Origin: Chlamydia ibidis 10-1398/6
Lineage (GTDB): Bacteria > Chlamydiota > Chlamydiia > Chlamydiales > Chlamydiaceae
DNA length: 64,000 nt
Direction of reading: 5' to 3'
NCBI RefSeq assembly: GCF_000454725.1
Contig: NZ_APJW01000002.1
Location: 248,001 to 312,000 of the forward strand
Positions 32,310-42,506 of the stretch are shown here, in pieces. The notes under the pieces are model-generated. The model ran no database searches, was not told the DNA's origin, and saw only the letters and a program-made list of their open reading frames with translations. Position 1 is the stretch's first letter. Each line of letters begins with the position of its first letter. A program made the position numbers and the translations under genes.

Positions 32310-33649
32310 AGGTTTCCTCCAGACATTTTCTTTCTCATTTGTTCTATTTTATCTTTCGTCATACCTTTAAAAAACTTTTTGGATTGCATCATCTGTTTGC
32401 GGAACTGATTTACATCACCGAGAGTTAACCCACAACCGGAAGCTATCCTCTTCATGCGACTCATACTCAAATCCACTTTCTCCTTTCTTTCTTCAGGAGT
32501 CATAGACAAGATAATCGCTTCAGTTTTTTTCATATGTTTTTCAGATTGTTCCATCTCCTGATCAGTAGGTCTAGCCCCTCCTAAACTTGGCATCATGCTC
32601 ATAAGTTTACGAAGTGGTCCCAGACGACGAAATGCCATCATCTGTTTGTGGTAATCTTCATAAGTGAAGGTAGCAGTCATAAGCTTTTTCCCAAGTTCTT
32701 CATTTTCTTCTTCGGAAATACACTCCTGCATCTTCTTTACAAAGTGTACCGTATCACCCATACCAAGGATCCGGTCGGCCATAGACTCAGAGTTAAAAGG
32801 ACGCAAATCAAGAATTTTCTCTCCGCACCCTTCAAACTTTATTGGTTTAGCTAACAAACTTTTCATTGAAAGAACGGCACCCGCACGAGCATCTCCATCA
32901 GTCATAGAAAGCACAACACCCGTAAGATCTAACTTGTCGTCAAATGCCTTTGCTGTTGCGACAACATCTTGTCCCATGGCTAGATTCATAACAAATAATC
33001 TCTCACAAGCATGCACACACTTCTGGATTTCAACGAGCTCTTCCATAAGAGCTTCATCAACATGCAAACGTCCGGCTGTATCAATCAAAACTAAGTCATG
33101 ACCATGAGCTTCAGCATACGCTAAAGCCTCTGCAGCTGTTTTTTTTGGATCTTGAAATTCACTTTCATAAAAATCTGCTTGCGTTTGTGAAATCAAATTT
33201 TTTAATTGCTCCACAGCAGCAAAACGTTTCAAATCACAAGAAACAACAAGCACTTTTCGAGCTTTTTTCTCTCGAATTAAATAAGCGGCAAGCTTAGCAC
33301 ACGTTGTCGTTTTTCCAGCCCCTTGTAAACCGCAGAACAGAACTACCGCAGGATTACCCTGAAGGACAAGATCTTCGCGACCATCTCGAAGAAGATCAAC
33401 TAATTCTTCATGTAAGCAACGAATAAACTGCTGTCCAGGAGAAACATCCTTCCAAATCTCGTTGCCAAGAATCTTTTCACGAACCTTAGCAATAAAAGAT
33501 TTAACAACATGGTAATTCACATCAGCATCAAGAAGAGCCAATCGCACTTCTCTTATAGATTCACAAATATTCTCTTCGGTAATTCTACGTGAAGAAACCA
33601 AAGAAGAAAAAACAGACGATAGTTTTTGTGATAATGAACTGATCATCAT
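32300..33649 (-). CDS. ffh: Signal recognition particle protein Ffh (SRP54)
   Basis: GTPase of the signal recognition particle that targets membrane proteins to FtsY and the Sec machinery. 449 residues, normal. G motifs are GLQGAGKTTTCAKLA, VLIDTAGRLHVDE and a divergent TKxD (SMTDGDARAG). The methionine-rich M domain is at the C-terminus (FRKQMMQSKKFFKGM, MRKKMSGG). The start is ATG at 33647-33649; a second ATG follows directly. First gene of the ffh-rpsP-trmD-rplS-rnhB-gmk-omega-like-metG run. The 4.5S RNA gene is not seen in this window. Confidence 0.97.
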   Translation of the reverse strand: MMISSLSQKLSSVFSSLVSSRRITEENICESIREVRLALLDADVNYHVVKSFIAKVREKILGNEIWKDVSPGQQFIRCLHEELVDLLRDGREDLVLQGNPAVVLFCGLQGAGKTTTCAKLAAYLIREKKARKVLVVSCDLKRFAAVEQLKNLISQTQADFYESEFQDPKKTAAEALAYAEAHGHDLVLIDTAGRLHVDEALMEELVEIQKCVHACERLFVMNLAMGQDVVATAKAFDDKLDLTGVVLSMTDGDARAGAVLSMKSLLAKPIKFEGCGEKILDLRPFNSESMADRILGMGDTVHFVKKMQECISEEENEELGKKLMTATFTYEDYHKQMMAFRRLGPLRKLMSMMPSLGGARPTDQEMEQSEKHMKKTEAIILSMTPEERKEKVDLSMSRMKRIASGCGLTLGDVNQFRKQMMQSKKFFKGMTKDKIEQMRKKMSGGNLWR

Positions 33650-33658
33650 TCAGAAAAA

Positions 33659-34522
33659 TCAAGAATAATTGCAAAACGATACAGCATTACATCCATGATT
33701 TTCAAGAAAAAAAATCCTATCCAATCCCGATAGATCTTGGTAAACTTCTCCAACAACCCCTAAATCAGAAAAAATTTTTTTAACAATCGCTCCTTGTTTG
33801 TAACCGATTTCTAACCAAGCTACTCCTTTAGGACGCAGCACAGAAGAAAGTTGACAAGCGATTCTTTCATAAAATTCAATTCCTTTGGATCCAGCCACCA
33901 GAGCTTTCCAGGGCTCGTGACACCGAACTTCAGGGTCTGTATGAAAAATTTCATTCAATGCTAAATAAGGAGGGTTACAAACGAAAGCATCTGCCAAATC
34001 AGTGTAAGGAGCAAATAAATCTCCCATTAATACTTCCACCGAAAGCTGATTTTTCTTAGCATTGCATTTTGCTAGTTCAACAGCTTTTGGACAAATATCC
34101 GAAAGGACTACGTCTAGGTTGGGACAAGCTTTCTTAATCGCCAACCCCAAACACCCACTACCACAACATACATCATAAAAAAGCTGTATTTCAGGATGCC
34201 TTCTGATGTATTGAATAATTCTATCTGCAAGTAGTTCGGTTTCCATCCTAGGTATTAACACGTTAGTGTTGACTTCTAACTCTAACTCTAAAAATCGCAC
34301 TTCTCCGTGAATATAAGCTAAAGGTACATGGCAGGCACGCTTACCAAGACGGAGCCAGTATTCTGATAACTTGGCTGTGGAAATGGAGATTTCAAAAAGC
34401 ATACACCTAGAAGCTATGCCCAAGCAATCCATTAACAGATACTCAGCCTCCATCCTAGGATTCGCTATCCCATGATAATCCAGGTACTTTTCTGCCTCAC
34501 TAAGAATCTTCTTTACTTCCAT
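33659..34522 (-). CDS. prmC: Release factor glutamine methyltransferase PrmC (HemK)
   Basis: Methylates the Gln of the GGQ motif in release factors. 287 residues from the ATG at 34520-34522 ([14 protein letters not shown]). A longer in-frame reading adds 20 residues encoded inside prfA and is unlikely. SAM motif I is [13 protein letters not shown], and the catalytic NPPY is in [10 protein letters not shown]. Overlaps the prfA 3' end by 23 bases, a natural pairing of the methylase with its substrate gene. Only 9 bases before ffh, so the ffh cluster may be co-transcribed with prfA-prmC. Confidence 0.95.
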   Translation of the reverse strand: MEVKKILSEAEKYLDYHGIANPRMEAEYLLMDCLGIASRCMLFEISISTAKLSEYWLRLGKRACHVPLAYIHGEVRFLELELEVNTNVLIPRMETELLADRIIQYIRRHPEIQLFYDVCCGSGCLGLAIKKACPNLDVVLSDICPKAVELAKCNAKKNQLSVEVLMGDLFAPYTDLADAFVCNPPYLALNEIFHTDPEVRCHEPWKALVAGSKGIEFYERIACQLSSVLRPKGVAWLEIGYKQGAIVKKIFSDLGVVGEVYQDLSGLDRIFFLENHGCNAVSFCNYS

Positions 34523-35582
34523 GCTGTAAACGCTGATGATGAGCATGACTGACCAAAGCCGTGGTAATAGCATCCAAATCACCCTGCATAACTTTATCCA
34601 AGTTATAGAGAGTCAATCCAATTCTATGATCAGTTACACGGTTTTGTGGGAAATTATACGTGCGAATCCTCTCAGAACGATCTCCGCTACCAACTTGAGA
34701 TGATCGCATAGCCGAAGCTTCTTTCTGACGCTTTTGCACTTCCGCATCTCGAATACGCGCTTTTAAAATACGCATTGCCTTGGCCTTATTTTTATGCTGA
34801 CTACGCTCATCTTGACAACTGACTACGACTCCCGTAGGCAGGTGGGTAATACGAACAGCGGAATCTGTAACATTGACATGCTGCCCTCCAGCACCAGAAG
34901 CCCGGAAAGTATCTATTTTTAAATCCTTCTCATCAATAACGATATCTTCTTCTTCCGGAGCTTCGGGCAGCACAGCTACAGTAATAGCCGATGTGTGCAC
35001 ACGACCTTGAGTTTCAGTTTCTGGAACTCTTTGCACCCTATGCGTACCAGCTTCATACTGCAGAAAACGTTTTACCGCCCCTCCAGAAATACCCATGACA
35101 TACTCTTTATATCCTCCAAGATCTGATTCGGAAACTGAAAGAACCTCGCACTTCCATCCCTTGCTGTTGGCATAAAAATGATACATCCTCACACAGTCAC
35201 CAACAAACAAAGCAGCTTCATCGCCACCGGTGCCGGCTCTCAATTCCATAATAACATTTAAATCATCATCAGGATCAGGAGGGACTAACAAACTTTCGAG
35301 AGTTTTATATAACTTTTCGAGATCTACTTTTTCGTTGGCTATGCCTTCTTCTAACATAGCAATCATTTCAGGATCTTTCTCTAACTGCAAGGCTTTACGA
35401 TCATCCTGAATTATCTTTTCTAACTGAAGAGATTCCTGGTAGACATTTTTAAGCTCTGTAAGACGTGCATGTTCTTTACTCAAAGCACTGTATTCTTTCG
35501 GATCATTGAATATATCAGGACTCGAAATCTGAAGCTCGACTTCTTCTAAACGTTTTAAATACTCGAGGATTTTTTCTTTCAT
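34500..35582 (-). CDS. prfA: Peptide chain release factor 1
   Basis: Recognises UAA and UAG and triggers peptide release. 360 residues, normal. The GGQ catalytic loop is in [19 protein letters not shown]. The codon-recognition region is consistent with RF1: the PxT motif reads [13 protein letters not shown]. The start is ATG at 35580-35582. Upstream lies a 317-base gap containing the rpmE terminator, so prfA has its own promoter. Confidence 0.97.
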   Translation of the reverse strand: MKEKILEYLKRLEEVELQISSPDIFNDPKEYSALSKEHARLTELKNVYQESLQLEKIIQDDRKALQLEKDPEMIAMLEEGIANEKVDLEKLYKTLESLLVPPDPDDDLNVIMELRAGTGGDEAALFVGDCVRMYHFYANSKGWKCEVLSVSESDLGGYKEYVMGISGGAVKRFLQYEAGTHRVQRVPETETQGRVHTSAITVAVLPEAPEEEDIVIDEKDLKIDTFRASGAGGQHVNVTDSAVRITHLPTGVVVSCQDERSQHKNKAKAMRILKARIRDAEVQKRQKEASAMRSSQVGSGDRSERIRTYNFPQNRVTDHRIGLTLYNLDKVMQGDLDAITTALVSHAHHQRLQHGSKEDS

Positions 35583-35899
35583 GAATTATTGTTCCCTAAT
35601 GAGCAACCGGACTTTGTCTTATGATAAACACAAAGCCACCCCACTCTAAACCAAAACAAATCACCTAATCTATCTGTTCGCAAAAGAAGAAAACCAAAGA
35701 ACCTGAGAGAAAGAAACTCACACCCGAACCTCTAAAACAGACAGAATAAGCACAATCTCGACCAAGTCACGCCAAAAGCCGAACCAAATCTATGCCACTG
35801 AAAGTACAAAAAGAGCGGAAGACGACTGACAAGACACTAGACTCGCTGCAAATAAAATCCGACTGCTTTTAGAAACAACAGTCGGAAACGAAGAGTTGT
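35583..35899. other. 317-base gap between rpmE and prfA
   Basis: No coding frame. The right end carries the rpmE terminator (35851-35886). The remainder must hold the prfA promoter on the minus strand, but no near-consensus element is clear by eye. Confidence 0.5.
35851..35886 (-). terminator. Rho-independent terminator of rpmE
   Basis: Stem TCCGACTG (35858-35865) with CAGTCGGA (35879-35886), 13-base loop, followed on the minus strand by TTTTATT. It lies 13 bases beyond the rpmE stop. Confidence 0.88.
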
Positions 35900-36226
35900 T
35901 TATTTTTTCTTTTTGCTTACAGCTCTTTTCTTACTTTTAGAAACAACAGCATCCTCACTAACCTGAGTCTGCTGAACAGGAACTTTTAAGCTACTATAGC
36001 GCTTCAAGAACTTATCTACACGACCTTCTGCATCCACAAACTTCTTGCTTCCTGTAAAGAAAGGATGAGAAGAAGATGACACGCTTACATAACATACGGG
36101 ATACTCTTTTCCCTCAAAGACTTCTGTTTTTTCGCTTTGATATGTAGATCCACAAACAAACTTATAACCCGTAGAAGAATCCACAAATAAAACTTGTCGA
36201 TACTCAGGATGAGTGTTCTTTTTCAT
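35900..36226 (-). CDS. rpmE: 50S ribosomal protein L31 (type B-like)
   Basis: Large-subunit protein. 108 residues. The core includes [27 protein letters not shown] and [36 protein letters not shown], which is clear L31. The CxxC pair of zinc-binding type A L31 is absent, which places it with type B forms. A basic, low-complexity tail ([13 protein letters not shown]) extends it. Monocistronic, with its own terminator. Confidence 0.96.
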   Translation of the reverse strand: MKKNTHPEYRQVLFVDSSTGYKFVCGSTYQSEKTEVFEGKEYPVCYVSVSSSSHPFFTGSKKFVDAEGRVDKFLKRYSSLKVPVQQTQVSEDAVVSKSKKRAVSKKKK

Positions 36227-36307
36227 ATTGACAACTCCAAAATCACCGTCTTAGTATATAGAAAACACACGACGACACACTAAAGGAAGAGTCTACTGAA
36301 ACCGACC

Positions 36308-37075
36308 ATGAAAAAGCAAGAAAAAACACTGTTATCAGCTCTGTTTCAAAGGCTTTTTATTATAATAACGGTTTCATTACCCTGTTGTGCTGAAGCAAGT
36401 AATTTCTTGACAATTAAAAATCAGGTATTTTTTGCTCACACAGGCGACTACGTAGTATTTGCAAAAGGCTCTCAAAGGTTCTTTCTCGCTGTCAAATCTG
36501 TGGACAATACGGGTGCATGGATAGAATTAATAGAATTTCCATCTTTGTGCTATACGGATCGATGTCTACTAGAGAATGGTTCTTGGAAACTTCTTGTCCA
36601 TCAACTGACTTCGCATAAAAAAGTGTTTTTAATTCACCTCCCCAAAAATGAAGCCCACTCTGTATTCTCTTTAGACCAGGAATCTAATGTTTGGAATTTC
36701 ACTTCCCCCGGGGCCGCTCCTATTTTTTTAAACACTCTTCTATCACTCGAACTATCTCCAGCACCACAACAACTAATAAAAACACAAGGAAAAGATAGAA
36801 GACCCTGGTCACCAACTGTTTCCGTACAAGGGGAAAAGACATCTAATCTCTCCGCTCAAGCATGGCATGCTCTTTGGCCGAAAGGTTCTTCTCTCCTGTC
36901 TGACAAAAATGTTTTAATATATTTCACGTCTACAAGTATATCTCCCTTCCCTCTATGGATAAGTATAGAAACATCCAAGGGCCACATTATCGTCAGAGCA
37001 ATTGAACTAGGAAAGGATATAACATCCCCCTACCCATCAGCTAATCTAACTACGAAAAATCCTTCTAAAACCTGA
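36308..37075 (+). CDS. Exported hypothetical protein upstream of lepB (CT021-like)
   Basis: 255-residue protein of unknown function. The N-terminus has a basic start, a hydrophobic core (about 13-25) and SLPCCAEAS, a plausible signal peptide. The rest is a mixed, apparently globular region with several aromatic beta-like strands and a Ser/Pro-rich end. No recognised domain. The ATG at 36308 is divergent from rpmE (81 bases apart). It is followed after 93 bases by lepB on the same strand, as in other Chlamydia (recalled). Confidence 0.75.
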   Translation: MKKQEKTLLSALFQRLFIIITVSLPCCAEASNFLTIKNQVFFAHTGDYVVFAKGSQRFFLAVKSVDNTGAWIELIEFPSLCYTDRCLLENGSWKLLVHQLTSHKKVFLIHLPKNEAHSVFSLDQESNVWNFTSPGAAPIFLNTLLSLELSPAPQQLIKTQGKDRRPWSPTVSVQGEKTSNLSAQAWHALWPKGSSLLSDKNVLIYFTSTSISPFPLWISIETSKGHIIVRAIELGKDITSPYPSANLTTKNPSKT

Positions 37076-37168
37076 AAAAGCAGGGGCCTTGCGATTTTGT
37101 ACCGCATTGGACTATAAAGGATGAACTTGATTTAAAAATAACATATATAATCTTCAGTAGGCATCCCC

Positions 37169-39052
37169 ATGAGGCATCCTCTTTCTTTGAATAAGAGTCG
37201 TCAAATTCTTCGCTCCTCTTTTAAGCTGTTCAAAAGCAAGAAACTATCAAAATTACCAGACACACATGTTCGTTTAGGAAAATTACTTGAACAGCTGGAA
37301 GATGCCATATTTCAACAAGATCAAGAACTTGCTTCAAGCCTCGCCGAAGAAGTTCAGCAAATATCTAGAGGGATTCCTTTAACTTTTTCAGATAGAGCTC
37401 TTGAAGTTATCAAGGCCTTATTATTCGCAGCTACCATAGCCTTTGTCATTCGGCAATTTTGGTTTGAACTTTATGAAGTTCCTACAGGTTCTATGCGACC
37501 GACTATCCTCGAACAGGACCGGATTCTCGTATCGAAAACTACATTCGGCTTACACATCCCTTTCAAAGAACAGCCTTGGGGATTTAACCCTAAATCCATT
37601 ACACGTGGTGGATTGGTTGTGTTTACAGTTGGTAATCTACCCATTCCAGATTCAGACACAAAATATTTTGGCTTTATTCCTGGAAAAAAACGCTATATCA
37701 AAAGGTGTATAGGGAAACCCGGTGATACTCTATATTTTTACGGAGGAAAAATATATGGAGTTGATAAGGATGATAAGCCCATCCAATTTCCAACCGAGTA
37801 TGGATTGAATGAGTTATATCATGTGCCCTATATTTCTTTTGATGGCTCCACAGAAATAACATCGCATGAGAATACGGCTGAAGTATACTTTAAGCAAATG
37901 TACCAACCCTGTGGAAAAATTTCCTTACCTCAGACATCTTACGGACAGTTTTTCCATAAAAATTCCTGGACCGATGATACTCCGGATAAATTAAAAGAGC
38001 CTCATACTACTCCTGTTAGCTACGCAGACCTGTTTGGAATTGGAAACTATGCCATGGTTAGAATTCTTACTCATAAACAAGCCCTGCTTCTGCACCACAT
38101 TATAGAACAACCATCATCAGCATATTTAGAAATATGCCATACTCCCAATGTTTCTTATCCTAAACCAACTATACACCGTTACGGACAAACTCTGATACCA
38201 GCAATCAGACCGATGACTGCCCTACTCCCTTTACGAAAGGAACATATACATCTGATTCGCAATAACCTCACTACTTCGAGATTTGTTGTCGAAGATGGTT
38301 TGGCTTACAAATATCATCCGTTTTCAGCAAGACAATCTCACTCGTCTAAAATATTCGCGCTATCTTTCCCTGATATTCCCAATGGGTGCTATGAATACTG
38401 TAAAGGCCAAGCTTACAAAATAGGATTCGGAGGAATACGGCATAAGTTAAAATCCTCACACCCTTTAATGCAGCTAACAGATACGAAAGTTATCGAATTA
38501 TTCAATTGCGGGATTAATTTTAATTCTATTTTCTCACCAAATAATCCAAAGCAGTCCCCTCTTCCTAATCGGTACGCATTCTATAATCAAGGTAATCTAT
38601 ATATTATGAACGCTCCGGTTTTTATTAAAAATGACCCTTCTTTACAGAAATTTACAGAATTAGAAAAACACAGGCAAAGTGCATCTAGAAATGCTGAACC
38701 ATACATTGCCTTCATTGATCGCCCTATTCTACCAGATTTAGAACAAGATTTTATTGAGTTTGTTAAAAATTTTGGAATACGCGTACCAGAAGACCATGTA
38801 TTAGTTTTAGGTGATAATTATGCAATGAGTGCTGATAGCCGAGAATTTGGTTTTGTTCCAGTGAAAAACCTTTTAGGAGCCCCCTTATGGACGTTTTGGC
38901 CATTTGGCCATTTCAATCATCTAGCAAGTGTACCTGCACCTACTACATTCCCTGGTTATCTTGTTAACGGGATAGCTATCTGCTTGTTCCTAGGATTGAT
39001 TGGACGTTGTTACTACCAACGAAAACGTAGATTCTTCCGGAAATACAATTAA
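37169..39052 (+). CDS. lepB: Signal peptidase I with very large insertion
   Basis: Inner-membrane protease removing signal peptides. 627 residues, about twice the usual. A membrane segment spans about 80-98. Catalytic Ser108 is in EVPTGSMRPTI (box B), and the general base Lys178 in RYIKRCIGKPGD (box D). Box E (GDNYAMSADSREFGFVP) lies only at about 548-564. About 350 residues of unrelated sequence separate boxes D and E. A second hydrophobic segment lies near the C-terminus (about 597-613), followed by a basic tail. All catalytic elements are intact. I recall similarly long chlamydial LepB proteins. The stop codon lies within a terminator stem. Confidence 0.95.
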   Translation: MRHPLSLNKSRQILRSSFKLFKSKKLSKLPDTHVRLGKLLEQLEDAIFQQDQELASSLAEEVQQISRGIPLTFSDRALEVIKALLFAATIAFVIRQFWFELYEVPTGSMRPTILEQDRILVSKTTFGLHIPFKEQPWGFNPKSITRGGLVVFTVGNLPIPDSDTKYFGFIPGKKRYIKRCIGKPGDTLYFYGGKIYGVDKDDKPIQFPTEYGLNELYHVPYISFDGSTEITSHENTAEVYFKQMYQPCGKISLPQTSYGQFFHKNSWTDDTPDKLKEPHTTPVSYADLFGIGNYAMVRILTHKQALLLHHIIEQPSSAYLEICHTPNVSYPKPTIHRYGQTLIPAIRPMTALLPLRKEHIHLIRNNLTTSRFVVEDGLAYKYHPFSARQSHSSKIFALSFPDIPNGCYEYCKGQAYKIGFGGIRHKLKSSHPLMQLTDTKVIELFNCGINFNSIFSPNNPKQSPLPNRYAFYNQGNLYIMNAPVFIKNDPSLQKFTELEKHRQSASRNAEPYIAFIDRPILPDLEQDFIEFVKNFGIRVPEDHVLVLGDNYAMSADSREFGFVPVKNLLGAPLWTFWPFGHFNHLASVPAPTTFPGYLVNGIAICLFLGLIGRCYYQRKRRFFRKYN

Positions 39053-39077
39053 AGAGGGTTACTAACACCCTCTTTAA
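39049..39077. terminator. Bidirectional terminator shared by lepB and ileS
   Basis: Perfect 11-bp stem TTAAAGAGGGT (39049-39059) with ACCCTCTTTAA (39067-39077), 7-base loop. T-rich sequence follows on the plus strand (AATTTCT) and the minus strand (AATTGTATTT). The TAA stop codons of both convergent genes sit inside the arms. Confidence 0.88.
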
Positions 39078-42000
39078 TTTCTACCAGTCATAGAAATCTC
39101 CATTACAGCAGTCTGCCCATTGATATCCCACTCCTCGCCTATCACATGATCTGTAAACTCATATTGAGTAACCAATGTTTCTTCACAAATATATGAATGA
39201 TATTGTGAAAATGCATCCTTTACTAATTGTGAAGTACTAATTTTTAAAGAAATACGGTCAGAAACATGAAGTTTCAAATTACGTCGCATTGTATTAACTT
39301 TATTTACAATTTCTCTGGCAATAGCTTCTATGACCAATTCATTGGAAAGTTGACAATCTAGTACTACAGTGAACAATGAAGAATTTCTAGCTACATATCC
39401 TTCCTGAGTTTGCCAAGAAATGATCACATCATCGAGGTTTAGAACAACTTTTTGACAGTCTAAAGAGATCGTATGAAATTTTTTCTCTAGAAACTCGTGA
39501 ATCTCATTTTGGGACATTTCATTAAGAAGGGCCTGAACCTGCTTCATTTTAGAACCTACTTTTTTCCCTAAGGAACGAAAATTAGGCTTAATGATTGCAG
39601 TAACAAATTCTGGAGCTTCCTTGTAGAGAGTAACCTTCTTAATATTAAGTTCTTCGGATATCAACGACTCGAAATTCAAAATATCATCTAAACGATCTTT
39701 AGGCCCGATAATATAAAAATTCGCTAAAGGTTGACGTACCTTTAACTTATGCTCTTTCCTTAACGAGTGACCTAGAGCCACGATATCACGGACGTCACTC
39801 ATGCGTGTCTCTAAATCCAGACATACCTTAGAGAGGTCAACAAGAGGAAAGTCACATAAATGTACAGACTCCTCCATATCATCCGTTCTAATCTGCTGAT
39901 AAATATCCTCAGCAATGAATGGGATAAAAGGAGCTATTACCTTACAAAAAACTGTCAAAACTTCATATAAAGTGAAAAAAGCAGCCCTTCTATCAGGCGT
40001 ATCTTTTGCTTCCCAGAAGCGTCTACGACAACGCCTAATATACCAATTAGTAAGATCGTCTATAAAAATAACAAACGGATTTACTGCAGTATTTAAATTA
40101 TACACCTCCATGCTACTGCGAACTTTTCCAACCACAGTATAGAGATTAGAAAGAATCCAACGATCTATATCTGTATAGCAGCATTCTTCATAAGATATGC
40201 TTGGAGAAAAATTGTAAAGTTCGGCGTACGTTTTATAAAACGATAGAACGTTGGTCAACGGCAAAAGTACCTGCTTTAAAATAGCCTCGACACCTTTATC
40301 AGAAAAACGTAAATCTTCAGCCTTAACAACCACACTATTTAGAAGATACAAACGTAATGCATCTGCACCATAAGTACGCATAATACCCATAGGGCTTGGA
40401 TAATTACTTAATCTCTTAGACATCTTATTGCCATCTTCTGCCAGGACAATGCCATTAACTATAGCATTCTTAAATGGGGGTTGATTGAATAATGCAGAAG
40501 ATATGACGGTTAAAGTATAAAACCAACCACGAGTTTGATCGAGTCCCTCGGCAATAAAATCCGCTGGAAACGCTTTCTCTGTGTTCTCTTGGTTTTCAAA
40601 AGGATAATGATTTTGAGCATACGGCATGGCCCCAGAATCAAACCAGCAATCAAATACATAAGGAACACGACGGAAAATTTTTCCGTCCTTGATAATTTCT
40701 AACTCGTCGATAAAATGGCGATGCAAATCATTAATCCGCTCACCGGTTAGTTGCTCTAACTCTTGGATACTGCCAATAACTATAATTTCACCGTCAGAAC
40801 TTTTCCAGATGGGAATCGGGGTTCCCCAATAGCGATTTCTGCTAATTGCCCAGTCCCGGGCTCCGTCAAGCCATTTACCAAATCTACCCTCTTTAATATG
40901 GTCAGGAACCCAATGAATCCTCCTATTTGCGTGAATCATACTGTTTTTGATTTTTTCAACAGACACAAACCAAGAATTGACTGCCTTATAGATTAAAGGC
41001 GCATCTGTTCTCCAACAAAAGGGATAACGGTGCATAATTGTGCCATGGTGAAACACTTTTCCTAAGTTTTTCAAGAATTTAATAATTAACTTGTCGCAAT
41101 CTTTAATATATTGGCCATTATAATCGGGTACCTCTTCAGTAAAGCAGCCATGATTATCAACTGGGCATACTACAGGAACATTATGGTCCTTACATACAAA
41201 AAAGTCGGCCTCGCCGAAAGCAGGAGCCATGTGTACCACTCCCGTGCCTTCACTTTCTTCTACAAAAGCTCCTGGAAGCACTAAGAATGCGCCTTCTTCT
41301 CGCTTGGAACTAAAGTAATCAAAAAGAGGATAATAACTCCTTCCTAGTAACTCTTCTCCTAAAAAGGACTCCAAAATATCATAAGAATTAGCGTCTAAAA
41401 ACCATCGAGATAAACATCCGCTTCCTAAAATATATTCTTCTCCAGAAAGCTTATCCCTAATACGTACGTAGGTAATTTCTGGATTAACAGCGACAGCCAT
41501 ATTGGATACCAAAGTCCATGGTGTCGTTGTCCATACCAAAAGAGAAGCATGATCATCACAAATCGCAAACTTGATAACTACCGAAGGATCGGAAACCTCC
41601 TTATAATTCTGCCCTGCTTCAAAGTTAGATAATGGTGTACCCAACTTAGTCGAAAAAGGAACAACTTTAGTCCCTTCGTACACCAACCCCCGATCATAAA
41701 GAGCACGGAATACCCACCAAACACTTTCCATAAAAGTGGTATCCATAGTTTTCCAAGTGGCGGAGAAATCTACCCAACGCCCTAAACGCCTGATATATTC
41801 TTGCCACTCGTTAACATAACGAGACACAATATTCCGACACTCTTCGTTAAAAGCTGCAATACCGAAGTTCTCAATAGCTCCCGGTTCTGTCAAATTTAAG
41901 GATTTCTCAACTTCATACTCAACAGGAACACCATGACAATCCCATCCAAATCTTCTAGGAACATAGTTACCATCCATTGTTGCGTATCGACCAACCACAT

Positions 42001-42196
42001 CTTTAATAGTGCCAGCTAAAAGATGGCCATAATGAGGTAATCCTGTCGCAAATGGAGGGCCATCATAAAAAGAAAACAAAGGGCTCCCTTGACGATTAAG
42101 TAAAGTTTTCTGGAATATGTTCCTTTCTGCCCAAAAATTAAGAATCTTTTCCTCTCTCTGAGCAAGGTTTTCCTTGTTATCACAATCCTCTTTCAT
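39074..42196 (-). CDS. ileS: Isoleucyl-tRNA synthetase (long, eukaryote-like type)
   Basis: Charges tRNA-Ile and edits valine. 1040 residues. The HIGH box reads HYGH in GLPHYGHLLAGTIKD and the KMSKS box is KMSKR in GNKMSKRLSNYP. The CP1 editing domain lies between (VWTTTPWTLVSNMAVAVNP). The length, the KMSKR form and the C-terminal extension place it with the IleRS class that resembles eukaryotic enzymes, the one linked to natural mupirocin insensitivity elsewhere; resistance is not shown here. The start is ATG at 42194-42196. Monocistronic, convergent with lepB. Confidence 0.96.
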   Translation of the reverse strand: MKEDCDNKENLAQREEKILNFWAERNIFQKTLLNRQGSPLFSFYDGPPFATGLPHYGHLLAGTIKDVVGRYATMDGNYVPRRFGWDCHGVPVEYEVEKSLNLTEPGAIENFGIAAFNEECRNIVSRYVNEWQEYIRRLGRWVDFSATWKTMDTTFMESVWWVFRALYDRGLVYEGTKVVPFSTKLGTPLSNFEAGQNYKEVSDPSVVIKFAICDDHASLLVWTTTPWTLVSNMAVAVNPEITYVRIRDKLSGEEYILGSGCLSRWFLDANSYDILESFLGEELLGRSYYPLFDYFSSKREEGAFLVLPGAFVEESEGTGVVHMAPAFGEADFFVCKDHNVPVVCPVDNHGCFTEEVPDYNGQYIKDCDKLIIKFLKNLGKVFHHGTIMHRYPFCWRTDAPLIYKAVNSWFVSVEKIKNSMIHANRRIHWVPDHIKEGRFGKWLDGARDWAISRNRYWGTPIPIWKSSDGEIIVIGSIQELEQLTGERINDLHRHFIDELEIIKDGKIFRRVPYVFDCWFDSGAMPYAQNHYPFENQENTEKAFPADFIAEGLDQTRGWFYTLTVISSALFNQPPFKNAIVNGIVLAEDGNKMSKRLSNYPSPMGIMRTYGADALRLYLLNSVVVKAEDLRFSDKGVEAILKQVLLPLTNVLSFYKTYAELYNFSPSISYEECCYTDIDRWILSNLYTVVGKVRSSMEVYNLNTAVNPFVIFIDDLTNWYIRRCRRRFWEAKDTPDRRAAFFTLYEVLTVFCKVIAPFIPFIAEDIYQQIRTDDMEESVHLCDFPLVDLSKVCLDLETRMSDVRDIVALGHSLRKEHKLKVRQPLANFYIIGPKDRLDDILNFESLISEELNIKKVTLYKEAPEFVTAIIKPNFRSLGKKVGSKMKQVQALLNEMSQNEIHEFLEKKFHTISLDCQKVVLNLDDVIISWQTQEGYVARNSSLFTVVLDCQLSNELVIEAIAREIVNKVNTMRRNLKLHVSDRISLKISTSQLVKDAFSQYHSYICEETLVTQYEFTDHVIGEEWDINGQTAVMEISMTGRN

Positions 42197-42506
42197 ACAC
42201 TGAACCGCTTCGTATTTAAGATAAAATCCAAAAGAACCTAAGAATACCGTAATTTTACAACGGAAGAAGACCTTTCACAAAAGGCACTATCTAGCGACGC
42301 TCAATACTAATATACAACAAGAAATACATACAAGGTTAGGATACATAGGACATATAGATACTATCCTAGCATCCTAAAATCTTTACCTTAGCTATGGCCT
42401 AACTACCAATATATCCATCAAAATAATCAAGGATATTTTTTTAAAATATTATCAGGACATTCTGGCTATTGCATAAAAGCAAAGAAAGATCTAGAATGTC
42501 CCCCTT
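42197..42506. other. 310-base divergent region between ileS and the tmRNA gene
   Basis: Contains the tmRNA promoter at its right end and presumably the ileS promoter. A 7-bp inverted repeat TAGGATA/TATCCTA (42337-42343 and 42362-42368) is present, and the ATCCTA element occurs once more just after. No coding frame seen. Confidence 0.5.
42469..42497 (+). promoter_or_regulatory. Promoter of the tmRNA gene
   Basis: TTGCAT (42469-42474), 17-base spacer, TAGAAT (42492-42497). The expected start about 7-9 bases later falls on the tmRNA 5' end at 42507. Confidence 0.7.
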
